64,000 nt of DNA from Sphingomonas_O antarctica (GCF_965137005.1 NZ_CBCRXM010000015.1:1-64000); one strand, 5' to 3'. Shown: positions 34,353-44,285, counted from the stretch's first letter. Numbers and translations are program-made. Notes: generated from the sequence alone by a model not told the origin.

Positions 34353-35374
34353 AGGCACTCATCCTCAATGGGCCGTGCAATCTCGCCTTCGAGGACACGC
34401 CCGACGCGCCGCTCGCGCCGGCCGAAGTGCGCGTTCGCACGCTCTATTCGGGCATCAGCGCCGGCACTGAACTGACCCAATATCGCGGCACCAGCCCGTT
34501 TATGAACCGCCAGTGGGACGAGGCCCGCCGCTTGTTCGTTCCCGGCGGGGCAAGTTGGTCCTACCCCATCCGCAACCTGGGCTATGAGGAAGCGGGCGAG
34601 ATCGTCGAACTCGGCAGCGCCGTTACCGGCCTGCGCGTCGGCCAGCGCATATACGGCGCGTGGCACCATCGCTCGCACCATATCGCTGACCAGGATTGGG
34701 CGCGCGACCGCCTGATGCCCGAGGGGCTGGACCCCCGCGCCGGCATCTTCAGCCATATCGGCGCGGTCGCGCTCAACGGTGTCCACGACGCGCGTATCCG
34801 CATCGGCGATGTCGTCGCGGTGTTTGGTCTCGGCGTGCCCGGGCAGATCGTCGCCCAAGCCGCACGTGCCTCCGGCGCAACGGTGATCACGGTCGATCCC
34901 GATGCCCAAAGACGCGGATTGGCGCTCAAATTTGGGGCAAAGCACGCTATTCCACCCGAAAACGCCGCCGAAACTATCAAGGAATTGACCCAAAACCGCG
35001 GTGCCGACGCCTGTATCGAGGTTTCCGGGGCCGCCCCTGCTCTGTCCGAAGCTATCCGCGCCGTCGCCTATTCCTCCCGCGTGGTGGCGATGGGCTTCTT
35101 TCAGGGCGAGCTGTCCGGCATCCGTCTAGGCGATGAATTCCATCACAACCGTGTCGAACTCGTGTGTTCGCAAATCTCCGGTACCGCCCCCGAAGCGCAG
35201 CACCGCTGGTCCAAGCCGCGCCTGTGGCGCACCGCGATCGAGCTGCAGGCGGCGGGGGTCCTCGATCTCATCCCGCTGATCACTGACCCCGTCCCCTTCG
35301 CCGAAGCGCCCACTCTCTTCGCACGCCTCGACAGAGGCGCGCTGGGCGTGATGCAGTCAGTCCTAGAGTTCTAG
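34349..35374 (+). CDS. zinc-binding dehydrogenase (MDR family)
   Basis: 341 residues of the medium-chain dehydrogenase/reductase family. The N-terminal catalytic domain has LYSGISAGTELTQYRG and LGYEEAGEIVELGSAV. The Rossmann domain has VFGLGVPGQIVAQAARASGA, then VDPDAQRRGLALKFGA and ACIEVSGAAPAL. The C-terminal part has SRVVAMGFFQG. Typical structural-zinc cysteines are not obvious. It resembles dehydrogenases found with Gfo/Idh/MocA enzymes in sugar operons, oxidising a sugar hydroxyl with NAD(P). One stop-start junction upstream, none downstream. Confidence 0.8.
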   Translation: MKALILNGPCNLAFEDTPDAPLAPAEVRVRTLYSGISAGTELTQYRGTSPFMNRQWDEARRLFVPGGASWSYPIRNLGYEEAGEIVELGSAVTGLRVGQRIYGAWHHRSHHIADQDWARDRLMPEGLDPRAGIFSHIGAVALNGVHDARIRIGDVVAVFGLGVPGQIVAQAARASGATVITVDPDAQRRGLALKFGAKHAIPPENAAETIKELTQNRGADACIEVSGAAPALSEAIRAVAYSSRVVAMGFFQGELSGIRLGDEFHHNRVELVCSQISGTAPEAQHRWSKPRLWRTAIELQAAGVLDLIPLITDPVPFAEAPTLFARLDRGALGVMQSVLEF

Positions 35375-36334
35375 ATGCGCGTTGGCATTCTGGGTTGCGG
35401 CGGGATCGCCGTCAGGCACGTCAACGCAGCCAAGGCAGCCGGCCTAGAGGTCGTTGCCGCCTGCAGCCGCGATATGGCCAAAGCGCAAGCTTTCACCGCC
35501 GTCAGCGGCGGCCAGCCATTCGACGATATCGAGCGCATGATCGACGCAGGGCTCGACCTGCTCGTCATCACCACCCCGCCCTTCGCCCGTCATGGGGAGG
35601 CCGAACATGCCGCTACGCGCGGAGTGAACCTGCTCGTCGAAAAACCCATCGCGCTTGATTACGATGCCGCCACGCGAATGGCCGATGCAGTCGACGCCGC
35701 GGGCGTCACCGCCGCGATCGGCTTCATGTACCGCCACGGCGCGGCAGTGCGAGACTGGAAGGCGCGCGACACCGGCCCGGTCGGGCTTTACGCTGGCGCG
35801 TATCACTGCAACGCGCTTCACGCCGACTGGTGGCGCGATGAGGCGCAATCGGGCGGCCAGATCCTCGAACAGGTGATCCACCAAATCGACCTGATCCGTC
35901 ATCTGATGGGCGAACCCGCCACGGTCTATGCCCGTCGCGCCAACCTGTTTCATCGCGCCGCGCCCGGTTATTCGGTGGAGGACGTTTCGGCGATCGTGTT
36001 TGGCTGGGAGGACGGTCGCATCGCCACGCTTAACGCCTCAAACTTCGCCACGCCCGGCATCTGGCACAAGGAGTGGAACGTCTTCGCCGAGAAGCTCACT
36101 GGTCGCTTTACCGACTGGAACGAAGCGGTGTTCACCCCCACTATCACGGGCGCGGCACCCGAGCCGATCGTGAGTCCCGCCGACCCCTTCGTCACGCAGA
36201 TGGAAGACATCGCCGCCGCGATCCGCGACAAACGACAACCGCTGATCCCGCTGTGCGAGGGTGCGACCACGCTCAAACTTGCACTCGCCGCGCGGCGATC
36301 GGCAGACGAACGCGGTGAGATCAATGTACGCTGA
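35375..36334 (+). CDS. Gfo/Idh/MocA-family oxidoreductase
   Basis: 319 residues. Rossmann motif VGILGCGGIAVRHVNAAKAA, then DLLVITTPPFARHGEAEHA and the family's EKPIALDYDAA (catalytic lysine). GGQILEQVIHQIDLIRHLMG supplies the His-x-x-x-Asp-like active-site region. Enzymes of this type oxidise sugars, inositols or glycosides at one hydroxyl, often C3. The start follows the preceding stop directly. It overlaps the 5' end of the alpha-galactosidase gene by 11 bases. Confidence 0.86.
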   Translation: MRVGILGCGGIAVRHVNAAKAAGLEVVAACSRDMAKAQAFTAVSGGQPFDDIERMIDAGLDLLVITTPPFARHGEAEHAATRGVNLLVEKPIALDYDAATRMADAVDAAGVTAAIGFMYRHGAAVRDWKARDTGPVGLYAGAYHCNALHADWWRDEAQSGGQILEQVIHQIDLIRHLMGEPATVYARRANLFHRAAPGYSVEDVSAIVFGWEDGRIATLNASNFATPGIWHKEWNVFAEKLTGRFTDWNEAVFTPTITGAAPEPIVSPADPFVTQMEDIAAAIRDKRQPLIPLCEGATTLKLALAARRSADERGEINVR

Positions 36335-37991
36335 GCGCGGCTTGAAGGTCGATATCCTCGCCCCACTGATCAACGGCGAAGTGCCGCGGCATCGCACGGT
36401 CGATGGCGGTTGGGAATTGGAGGGTGGGGGGCGCGTCCTGCTCGACGTCCAGCCCGGCCGCTACACCGTTCGCATCGAAGGCGCCGACCACTCGCTCGAC
36501 AGTTTGGGTCTGCGTCTCAATTACGCGGGTGCAAGGCTCTATCTCCGCAACGGCTATCACAGCTGGGACGGCAGCTTTTTCGTCGCACCCGGGACAGCCG
36601 CCGGCGACGGTCCGCCCGGCAAGGCGCCGACACTCGGTTTTGCGATGACCGCGCTGTTGCCCGAGCAACGCGAAGGGGCTCTTATCCTCGGCTTCGAGCG
36701 CCACGACCGCTTCCAGACGCGCTTCCGCTACGCCGACGACACGATCGATATCGAAACCCTGCTCGACCGCACCGGCGCGACCGAGGGGGAAACGCTCCTG
36801 GTGTTCGATGGGGACGAAGTCGAGCCGGCACTGCGCCGCTGGTCGAGGGCCGTCGCCGCCGCCTCCCCGCTAGCGCCGCACGTGCCGGAGAAACGCATCA
36901 CCGGCTGGTGCTCATGGTACAATCTCTACGCCGCAATCGACGAGGCCGCGATCCTCGATCACCTCGTCGCCGCGCGCGATTTCCGCGACACGAATCAAGT
37001 CCCGCTCGACGTGTTCCTGATCGACGACGGCTTCACCCCCGAAATGGGCGATTGGCTCGACGTCAAACCGCAATTCCCGCGCGGAATGAAGCCGCTCCTC
37101 GCCACTGTTGCCGCCGCGGGTTTCCGCCCCGGACTGTGGATTGCGCCGTTTATGGTCGGGAACCGCTCCAAGCTAGCACAGGCGCATCCCGACTGGCTGG
37201 TCAAAGATGCCACCACGGGCGACCCCCTCGTGCAGATGCGCTTCTACGGCGAATTCCGCTGGCACAAGCGCAGCGAGGAATATCACATCCTCGACATTAC
37301 GCATCCGGACGCCGAGGCGTATATTCGCCACGTTTTCCGTACCTGGGTGCGGGATTGGGGGGTGCGCTATTTCAAGACCGATTTCATGCTCTTCGGCAGC
37401 GAGCATGGCCCCGACACAGCATGTTGGCACACGCCGGAGTTGAGCCGCGTCGCCATCTGGCGGCGCATGGCTGCGTTGATCCGTGAAGAGATCGGCGCGG
37501 ATTCGCTATGGCTCGGCTGCGGCTGTCCACTCTGGGCCTCGGTCGGTTATGTCGATGCGATGCGCATAGGTCGCGATATCGGCATTAGCTGGCACGGAGA
37601 ATATTCGGCCGAAAGCCTGCTTCGCGACCAAGTCACCCGCAACCACGCTGCAGATGTGCTGTGGCAAGCCGATCCCGACTGCATCCTACTCCGTGACCGC
37701 TATCACGAGTTGAGCGACGAGCAGGTCAATTCGCTCGCCCAATTTGCAGCCAACGCGGGTGGCGTACTGATGACCAGCGACCATCTCGGCCAGTTGAGCG
37801 CGGCGCGGCAAAAGCTCTTTGCCGAGGCGCTGCGCGACGACGTCACCGGCTGCGAATATCCCCGCCTCGGCAATGCCAAGGCGCTGATCGAACAGTGCGT
37901 CCGCAGGGCCGACGGCAGCGCACAATCCTTCGCGTTTAACCCGACCGGCAGGAACGGCACCGTCCCACCCTACGGCTACCGTTCGGCATGA
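36324..37991 (+). CDS. GH36-like alpha-galactosidase
   Basis: 555 residues resembling clan GH-D alpha-galactosidases. After an N-terminal beta domain come ITGWCSWYNLYA, FLIDDGFTPEMGDWL and LWIAPFMVG. YFKTDFMLFGSE carries the nucleophile aspartate, WLGCGCPLWASVGYVDAMRI and then GRDIG carry the acid/base aspartate. No signal peptide, so it acts in the cytoplasm on imported galactosides. It is the last gene of the operon. The in-frame start at 36261 would lie inside the oxidoreductase gene and is less likely. Confidence 0.85.
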   Translation: MYAERGLKVDILAPLINGEVPRHRTVDGGWELEGGGRVLLDVQPGRYTVRIEGADHSLDSLGLRLNYAGARLYLRNGYHSWDGSFFVAPGTAAGDGPPGKAPTLGFAMTALLPEQREGALILGFERHDRFQTRFRYADDTIDIETLLDRTGATEGETLLVFDGDEVEPALRRWSRAVAAASPLAPHVPEKRITGWCSWYNLYAAIDEAAILDHLVAARDFRDTNQVPLDVFLIDDGFTPEMGDWLDVKPQFPRGMKPLLATVAAAGFRPGLWIAPFMVGNRSKLAQAHPDWLVKDATTGDPLVQMRFYGEFRWHKRSEEYHILDITHPDAEAYIRHVFRTWVRDWGVRYFKTDFMLFGSEHGPDTACWHTPELSRVAIWRRMAALIREEIGADSLWLGCGCPLWASVGYVDAMRIGRDIGISWHGEYSAESLLRDQVTRNHAADVLWQADPDCILLRDRYHELSDEQVNSLAQFAANAGGVLMTSDHLGQLSAARQKLFAEALRDDVTGCEYPRLGNAKALIEQCVRRADGSAQSFAFNPTGRNGTVPPYGYRSA

Positions 37992-38165
37992 CCGACGAAG
38001 CGATGGAAAGTGATGAGATGCGGCAACCGCTCTCCGCGTGCGACAGCGTGCGCCTCCGCTCACCTGCGCTCAAGGCGCGGTAACAGCTCTCGCCCCCGAC
38101 AAGGCTCAGCAGGTTCGCGATAGCGGCCGAAGTTCTTGCAACCCCGCCCGCCAGGAGCCAAACGG

Positions 38166-40226
38166 TCACGCCGGAAACGGCTCCCCCGCGCTTACCTGCT
38201 GGTCTAATTTCATTTTCTCGCCGGCACGCCACCGCTCGACGCGATGTGCCACGCGATAGCGAATTGGCCCGCCGTCCGCCGTCGCCGCACGCGTCACCGG
38301 GCGGGGGACGCAAACAAACTCGGTCTCGATCACCTCACTTCCCGCCGTCACGACGGCGTAGCCATGCCCGCCCATGTCGCAGAATTCGAGGTGCGGAGCA
38401 TTGTCGGGGTTGCGCAGCGCGAGCGCCGCCGCACGGTTGCCCGTCTTTGCGTATTCGAGCGCGGTGCGGACGCCGTGACGCAGAAGCAGGTTCACGGTCG
38501 GCTCGTGTGTGCCGTCCGGCCGCTCGGCCGTGAACAAACCACGTAGCCGGTGTCCCTTCAGCCCATACTCAAGCGCCTCCGCCAGCCCGGGCGCAGATAG
38601 TGAGCCGGTGATAAAGGCGACTCCGACCGGATCGAAGGGCGCTGGCGGCAGCGTCGGCGCGGCGTAACCAGCCCAGAAGCTGTGCCGGTCGCCTGACACC
38701 GTCACAAAGCCTTCGATGCGACGCTCACGTAGAAACCCGTCAAGCTCAGCGCGCTCGCGGTACATCGCGCCTAGGTCGCCGCCGCCAAAGCAAGCGTAGC
38801 CGCCGCCAGGCCACGCCCGCGTCACCCCTGCCGGCAGGTTTTGCGGATCGGCACGCCAGTCAAGGGTGCCGTTGGATGCGGCCCAGATCTTCCACGTCGC
38901 GGTCGAGGCAGCCATCCGCTCTTTCCACCAAGCCTTCTGCGTCTCGCCGAGAAGGGTGACCGGCGCCTCTTCGCGACGAAAGTTCGGAACCACTTTGCCG
39001 TCGAAGGCGATCGTCGACGGTGCGTTGCCACCGGCGTAGGCGCTCCCGCCGTCGAGCACCTCCATCACCTCCTGCGGAAAGAGGTTGGGGAAGTCGGCCA
39101 GGTTGAAGGGGGCAGCCTCGGGACGGCCGCTCGGATCGTCGCATGTATAGCTGTGGTGATCAGTGATAATCAGCTCCACGTTGGCCCCGTAGCGGAACCC
39201 GCGGTAGGCCGTCATGCTGGCCAGCGCCGCGAGGTTGTTTGGTTCGTCGCCTAGGCCCGCGGAGTCGAATCGTTCGATCGGCACGTTCGTTACCGCCGGT
39301 GGGTCGAACCGGTCGAGGCCTGGCCCGGACATCTTTGCGACGCGCGAGGGAATGTACTCCCACCAAGCCTGGTTTGCTGCAACGCGCAGCTGTTGCGCGG
39401 GCTCTACCGTGCCGCCGTACTTTATGAAGCTCTGCCAGCCCTGCCACGAGAACTCGTGATTGTCCCCGATGCACACAAACGGAAAGCGCGCGCGGGCGTC
39501 CTGGATGTCGGGATCAGCGACGTAAGCGCGATAAATGTGGCGATAGCCCTCGACGTCGGTGGGTACGTGGAAGTTGCCAACCTTGCGCGCGTTCGGCACC
39601 CGCCCGAGGTTGTTCACGGTGCGGCCGTAGCGTTGCGGCACCTCATCGGGATATTCGACGACCTCGTAAATGAAATCACCCAGATGGAGCACGAACCCGA
39701 GCTGTTGCGCGTCGGCAGCGCGCTCGTCCTCCCAGATCATTCGGCGGAAGGCGTTCTGGTAACCCTCGTTGACGCTCTGGCAAGACACGAACGCGAACCG
39801 CACCGTGCCATTGTTACCCTCGCGCGGCGCCGTGATCGTGCGACCGACGCGACTGCCGTTCCCGTCCGCGTCGGTGAAGCGGTACCAGTAGGCCGTGCTT
39901 GGCTTGAGTCCGGCGGCGAGCACGCGACAGGTCCAGTCGGACGCCGCGAGCGCCGGCGCGCGGACTGTCGCGACAACCTGCCGGAATTCCGGGTCACGCG
40001 CGACCTCCACCATTAGGGCGGCGTCGCCGCCGCCGGGAAGAGGCCGTCTGGTCCAGAGCACGACGCTGGTCGGTTCGGGATCGCCCGAAGCGACGCCCTC
40101 CGGGTAGAGGTCGCGTCGCTCGGCCCACCGCTGTCGAGAGGCCCGGGCGGGGCCGCTCCAGGCCAGCGTCGCCCCTATTGCAGCCGCTCCTGCGATAAAG
40201 GCGCGGCGGTCAACCGGCCCGCTCAC
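38166..40226 (-). CDS. phoD: PhoD-like alkaline phosphatase, Tat exported
   Basis: 686 residues. Twin-arginine signal DRRAFIAGAAAIGATLAW, an N-terminal beta domain (EGVASGDPEPTSVVLWTR), then a metallophosphoesterase core: AFVSCQS, VLHLGDFIYEVVEYPD, CIGDNHEFSW, ELIITDHHSY and TVSGDRHSFWAGY. This set matches PhoD phosphatase/phosphodiesterases that release phosphate in the periplasm using Fe and Ca. Starts at GTG overlapping the stop of the NTF2-like gene. Longer than classic PhoD. Confidence 0.88.
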   Translation of the reverse strand: MSGPVDRRAFIAGAAAIGATLAWSGPARASRQRWAERRDLYPEGVASGDPEPTSVVLWTRRPLPGGGDAALMVEVARDPEFRQVVATVRAPALAASDWTCRVLAAGLKPSTAYWYRFTDADGNGSRVGRTITAPREGNNGTVRFAFVSCQSVNEGYQNAFRRMIWEDERAADAQQLGFVLHLGDFIYEVVEYPDEVPQRYGRTVNNLGRVPNARKVGNFHVPTDVEGYRHIYRAYVADPDIQDARARFPFVCIGDNHEFSWQGWQSFIKYGGTVEPAQQLRVAANQAWWEYIPSRVAKMSGPGLDRFDPPAVTNVPIERFDSAGLGDEPNNLAALASMTAYRGFRYGANVELIITDHHSYTCDDPSGRPEAAPFNLADFPNLFPQEVMEVLDGGSAYAGGNAPSTIAFDGKVVPNFRREEAPVTLLGETQKAWWKERMAASTATWKIWAASNGTLDWRADPQNLPAGVTRAWPGGGYACFGGGDLGAMYRERAELDGFLRERRIEGFVTVSGDRHSFWAGYAAPTLPPAPFDPVGVAFITGSLSAPGLAEALEYGLKGHRLRGLFTAERPDGTHEPTVNLLLRHGVRTALEYAKTGNRAAALALRNPDNAPHLEFCDMGGHGYAVVTAGSEVIETEFVCVPRPVTRAATADGGPIRYRVAHRVERWRAGEKMKLDQQVSAGEPFPA

Positions 40227-40717
40227 GAAGCCACCGGCGTGACTTGGACGTAGACGACCACCCAGCGCCCGCAGCGACGGACGAAGGTGTCGGCGAAGCG
40301 GAAATGCTCGCGGAAGGGCTTTCCAGCGGCCGTCCCGCTAATAACGCCGTCCGCGGAGATAAGCGCGGCGTCGCGCCCGAGCGAGATGACGCGCCGGTCG
40401 CTTATGACGAAGGGATTGAGACGCTGAGAGCTGTCGGTAAAGTTTGCAATGAACGCGCGACGGTCTGCCGGCCGGCCGGAACCGCGGATGTAAACGAGGT
40501 CCCGAGCCAGGAAGCGCTCCAGTAGAGACACATTGCCATGGAACTGCGCATCGTCGAAGGCTTGTGATGCCGCATCTATGTCCACCGCCACATCCTGACT
40601 CTTCCGACAGACTTCCTGGGACGCATGCGCGGGAGCTTGTAGCCCAACCAGAGTGATGACGGCGGCGACCCCGACAATAAAGGCGCGCAGGCCGACCTGT
40701 TCGTGATCTGCGGTCAC
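40223..40717 (-). CDS. exported NTF2-like (DUF4440-type) protein
   Basis: About 164 residues if begun at the GTG at 40717: a signal peptide (LRAFIVGVAAVITLVGLQAPAHA) then a SnoaL/DUF4440-like cone (AFDDAQFHGNVSLLERFLAR, LVYIRGSGRPADRRAFIANF, HFRFADTFVRRCGRWVVVYV). Such domains bind or transform small ligands. The frame is open up to 40825, so a longer product is possible. Coupled to phoD by GTGA. Confidence 0.65.
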   Translation of the reverse strand: MTADHEQVGLRAFIVGVAAVITLVGLQAPAHASQEVCRKSQDVAVDIDAASQAFDDAQFHGNVSLLERFLARDLVYIRGSGRPADRRAFIANFTDSSQRLNPFVISDRRVISLGRDAALISADGVISGTAAGKPFREHFRFADTFVRRCGRWVVVYVQVTPVAS

Positions 40718-40814
40718 GATGACGAGCTTGAACGCTGGGAGTAGATCGCACGCCAGGCTCCGCCCTCGTAAACGAAGTCGTCCTTCAGCGGCGCGATAAA
40801 CGCCGAAATCGGCG

Positions 40815-41231
40815 TCAACTTGCATCTCCGAGCGTGACGAAGTCTCCGTCGATAGCTGGTGATGCTGCCGCTACGGTCGGCAGGGCTGGATCGAAGAAAA
40901 ACCGCTCCTCGGCGATCCGGTCGCCCCGCCACCGCTGAAGCGCGACCTCCTCCATCCTCCGGGTGGTACCCGCCGGGTCGATAATATCGAAAGTCCAATG
41001 GATCGCGACATCGTCACCATCGTGCAAAACACGAGTGGGCGGATGCGATCGGATGTCAAATGCGCTTAGCATTCGCTTCTCGATCGCGATCAGCGTCGAT
41101 AAGCCCCGCCTGTCGGGACCGTTGTTCTCGCGCGTAATTGCGTCCTCGTGGTAGTAATCGCGTAGGGCGTCCACGAATTGGCCCGTGACGACTGTATCTA
41201 CAAATGAATTCAGCCTCTCACGCGTCGGCAT
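40815..41231 (-). CDS. SnoaL-like NTF2-fold protein
   Basis: 138 residues: LNSFVDTVVTGQFVDALRDY, then YHEDAITRENNG, MLSAFDIRSHPPTRV, AIHWTFDIIDPAGT and QRWRGDRIAEERFFFDP, a full SnoaL/ketosteroid-isomerase-like cone without signal peptide. The start at 41231 is chosen for AAGGA eight bases upstream; 41255 is possible. Likely co-transcribed with the next NTF2-like gene and phoD. Ligand unknown. Confidence 0.75.
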   Translation of the reverse strand: MPTRERLNSFVDTVVTGQFVDALRDYYHEDAITRENNGPDRRGLSTLIAIEKRMLSAFDIRSHPPTRVLHDGDDVAIHWTFDIIDPAGTTRRMEEVALQRWRGDRIAEERFFFDPALPTVAAASPAIDGDFVTLGDAS

Positions 41232-41431
41232 CGGACATTCCTTTCCAAACGTCATTACGCAGTCGCGAGCGTTCGTCGGTGCGATCAGGAGCGTTGTCGA
41301 CCCAAAAAGGCGAATTCGCTTCTGCCAAACAGTTTGAGATGGCTTCCTAATCTAACATTGTATGTATCCAGTTGCATCGCAGCTCGAAGAGCCTTTTGAA
41401 CGGCACCGTGAAGGTAGCCGCTCGCCACCGC

Positions 41432-41800
41432 TCAGCTGTTACCGTCGGAGTCTGCGATTGCGCGAATTTCAATGATGCTGGGCCCCTGCATCGGATTTGG
41501 GCAGCGCTTAACCCAGGCTATGGCGTCGTCCATGTCCTTGACATCCCAAAGCCAAAACCCCGCGACCAGTTCGCTAGGGTTGGCGAAAGGGCCATCGCTG
41601 ACGGTGCGATCAGAGCCATCGAACAAGACCCGTTTGCCCGATGCTGAGCTCTTCAGCCCTTCGGCCATTACCAAAATGCCAGCATCACGCAGCTCATCGT
41701 TGAACCTGTCCATCGCCGCCATCATCTTGCTCGTTTCCGGCTCCGGAAAAATACCACTCTCACTTTCAAGCGTTGCCTTTACGAATACTATTACACGCAT
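41432..41800 (-). CDS. YciI/DGPF-domain protein
   Basis: 122 residues of the YCII-related ferredoxin-like fold: MRVIVFVKATLESE, MMAAMDRFNDELRDAGIL, the diagnostic DGPFANPSELVAGFWLWD and DDAIAWVKRCPNP. Many members are encoded near ECF sigma factors, but none is seen here. Biochemical role poorly known. Confidence 0.85.
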   Translation of the reverse strand: MRVIVFVKATLESESGIFPEPETSKMMAAMDRFNDELRDAGILVMAEGLKSSASGKRVLFDGSDRTVSDGPFANPSELVAGFWLWDVKDMDDAIAWVKRCPNPMQGPSIIEIRAIADSDGNS

Positions 41801-41878
41801 TGCTACTCTCCGGATGTTGGCCTTGTTGTCCGTGGAGTCCGACCAAGTTGCTCGAACGGACTCTTTCCATCTGAACGG

Positions 41879-42124
41879 TTACCTTGGAACCACAGCGTTC
41901 GGGTCTGGATCGTTATTTAGCGCGTTGAGCGTCCCGGGCATCACGATCCGAGACGTCTCATCAAATGCGCGCGCCTCGATCACGCGCCATTCGCGCACGG
42001 TATGGCAAACGCGCCGTTTCTGCACCAAGCTGCCGATAACGTCCTCCTGGACGCAGCGGACAGCCGCCCCAGGATCGCCCGCCGCGGGTGCGATGCTAGT
42101 TAAAGCTAAAACAAATGAAATCAT
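41879..42124 (-). CDS. small exported hypothetical protein
   Basis: 81 residues: a short signal-like start (MISFVLALTSIAPAAG), then CVQEDVIGSLVQKRRVCHTV and REWRVIEARAFDE. The Cys ... GS..  ..RVC ... W pattern resembles small secreted sphingomonad proteins of unknown function. Low confidence because it is short. Confidence 0.5.
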   Translation of the reverse strand: MISFVLALTSIAPAAGDPGAAVRCVQEDVIGSLVQKRRVCHTVREWRVIEARAFDETSRIVMPGTLNALNNDPDPNAVVPR

Positions 42125-42316
42125 GCGTCACTCCAAATAGATTGCGGCCGAATGGCGAGAATCTGAAGATTGTGCATTTCTTAAATCGTGATCGGCGCCA
42201 CCAACATTCCAAAATCGCGCCAGAAAATGACGCAACAATCGGGTTATGACTGCAGCCAAAGTCCCCGGCACTAGGGTGGCGAGCCCAAAACCCTTCATGC
42301 TCACAGCAGCCGCATA

Positions 42317-43096
42317 TCAGTGACGCGCAATACTATCGCCCGCATAGCGCATCATCGCAGACGCGCCACTGATCGACAGCGCAATGAATAGCATGACCCA
42401 TTCTGCATGAACCGTCGGTGCTGCAACCACACGAGGGAGGTGAAGCAAAACAACAAATGATCCGCACATGGCGGCAAGCAAGGTCGCCGCAAGTCTTGCC
42501 TTAATCCCAGAAACTAGAGCTAGCCCGGCCAGCACATGGCCCGCGCCGGTGGCGTAGGCCCATGCCAGCGGTGCCGGCAGCCAACCAGGCACCATCGCGG
42601 CAGTAAACGACGGATAGACGAAGTGGCTCAAACCGAAGATCAGCGCACAACCGCCAACAAACATTCTCGTGTAACTTGCCAGCCGATCTCGGCTTGTGAA
42701 CGTAGCGACGATCATTATAGCGCCTGCGGCGATCACGCCGATTTCCGCGAGCCCGAGCCAAGCAACAAGGCTGGAGGGCTCGCGCACAACCCGCGGGAGC
42801 ATCAAGACAACCCACCAACCGACGTCAAATGTCGCCGCAACAGCCGCTGCAACGAGCGTAAGACGAGGGACGAGAAGGACGAGACCCGTGGTACACATCC
42901 CCACACCGATTATCACCGCTACGGCTGCCCGCATTGGAAAAATTGCTGGCACAGGCTGCCATTGCAGGGCGAAGTCCCTGAACATAATGCCGGTCAGTCC
43001 CAAGCCAATCGCACCAAGGGCATAAATCCAAACCTCGGGCGAATTATTAGGTCGCTCGGCCTCACCCGGCAAAGCTTCTGAAGCTACTCCGCTCAA
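42317..43096 (-). CDS. DoxX-like membrane protein
   Basis: 259 residues with about seven hydrophobic segments. The second half (MFVGGCALIFGLSHFVYPSF, LAWAYATGAGHVLAGLALV) matches DoxX/DoxD-type quinone-associated membrane proteins; the first half is a further set of helices. Starts at TTG overlapping the stop of the AraC-type gene, so both form one operon. Function unknown. Confidence 0.68.
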   Translation of the reverse strand: MSGVASEALPGEAERPNNSPEVWIYALGAIGLGLTGIMFRDFALQWQPVPAIFPMRAAVAVIIGVGMCTTGLVLLVPRLTLVAAAVAATFDVGWWVVLMLPRVVREPSSLVAWLGLAEIGVIAAGAIMIVATFTSRDRLASYTRMFVGGCALIFGLSHFVYPSFTAAMVPGWLPAPLAWAYATGAGHVLAGLALVSGIKARLAATLLAAMCGSFVVLLHLPRVVAAPTVHAEWVMLFIALSISGASAMMRYAGDSIARH

Positions 43097-44118
43097 ATCG
43101 AAATCCTCATTGATCGATCAGCAACGGGACGGCACGGCGTTAGCCGCGGGCCGCCTCTAGCCGCGCTTAACGGACGTGCCTTCCAAGATGCCGGCTTCGC
43201 ATGAAGGGAGCCTCGGAATACATCACGTATGTACGAAGGCGTTTTCTTAAATGTTGCTAAAAACACTGAAGAGTAATGGCTATGACTCGAGAAACCAACA
43301 TTTAGTGCGAGGGCCGTCAGATCATCGCAGTCACGAATATGGTTTAGCGATGCTGCAAGGCGCAACCGCCTCATATACTTATACAGCGGCTCGCCCTCGC
43401 ACTTCGTGAATACTTGACTAAGGTAAATGGCGTTCAGGCCAACGGCGTCTGCAACTTCTTGCAGTGTAATCTTCCTGCCGCTGTTCCAATGTAGGAATTC
43501 CTTGGTCCGCGAAATCACACGCCGATTAGCAGAAGTGTCACTGCGCACAGGACCGACCGCTGCAACGGCCGCCTGCAGGATCTGCAGGACTGCGTCATCG
43601 ATTTCTAATGGAGTTGCGCCTGCGAGTGCATCGAAGACAGCGGCGCGGCTCATCAACTGAACGCTTGGACTGGCCGGCCATGCTGCGCTCTTTCCAAGGA
43701 TCTGCCGTCCACGATGGATTCGGTCCGCTTTGACCAGCGCTTCCACAGTTTCGGCACTTGGAGTGATCGCTATCGAAACATCCCCTGACACAGGGTGCGA
43801 GGTTGCATAGCTTTCGCGGCCCGCGAAAAACAACACGCGATTGGCATCGGCAAATATCTGTTCGGTTGGCCGATGCCATATGTATGAGCCGGTCAACGGG
43901 ACGACAAAATGAGCCGGCTCGATATAGCCGGTCGGGCTGAGCTCCCGATCGGCGCGGGCGCAGCGTGCCAGCGCCAATTCCGCAACTGAGCCTTTGTTGA
44001 GTGTGATCAAATCGCTGTCGACCGACGGTAGCGCGAGCGAAATATTTGCGCCGGACAAGAGATCTTTATCTGCCCCCGATGCGCCGCGATCGGCCGGTAA
44101 ATGCGACTGTTTGTTCAT
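43093..44118 (-). CDS. AraC-family transcriptional regulator
   Basis: 341 residues. An N-terminal ligand-type domain (AHFVVPLTGSYIWHR) is followed near residues 205-300 by two helix-turn-helix units: ITLQEVADAVGLNAIYLSQVF and DLTALALNVGFSSHSHYSSV, then FKKTPSYIRD. The start at 44118 has an AGGT site; the frame extends upstream to 44367 but overlaps the divergent promoter. It is probably co-transcribed with the DoxX-like gene and diverges from a TetR-type gene, so it may control that interval. Confidence 0.85.
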   Translation of the reverse strand: MNKQSHLPADRGASGADKDLLSGANISLALPSVDSDLITLNKGSVAELALARCARADRELSPTGYIEPAHFVVPLTGSYIWHRPTEQIFADANRVLFFAGRESYATSHPVSGDVSIAITPSAETVEALVKADRIHRGRQILGKSAAWPASPSVQLMSRAAVFDALAGATPLEIDDAVLQILQAAVAAVGPVRSDTSANRRVISRTKEFLHWNSGRKITLQEVADAVGLNAIYLSQVFTKCEGEPLYKYMRRLRLAASLNHIRDCDDLTALALNVGFSSHSHYSSVFLATFKKTPSYIRDVFRGSLHAKPASWKARPLSAARGGPRLTPCRPVADRSMRISI

Positions 44119-44285
44119 AGGTGACCTACCACGCTTCCGACATAGATCTTTGAGGATGTGCTGGCTGTCAAAAAGCCAAGGCTTTACAAAATTCCTTCGA
44201 TTTCTGCAGTAAATATTCCATTCTGAAAAAATTATCCTTGGTTTGCTGAAAGTCAGAAGCAGCGGTCCGGTTGTAAGTCGCCGGG

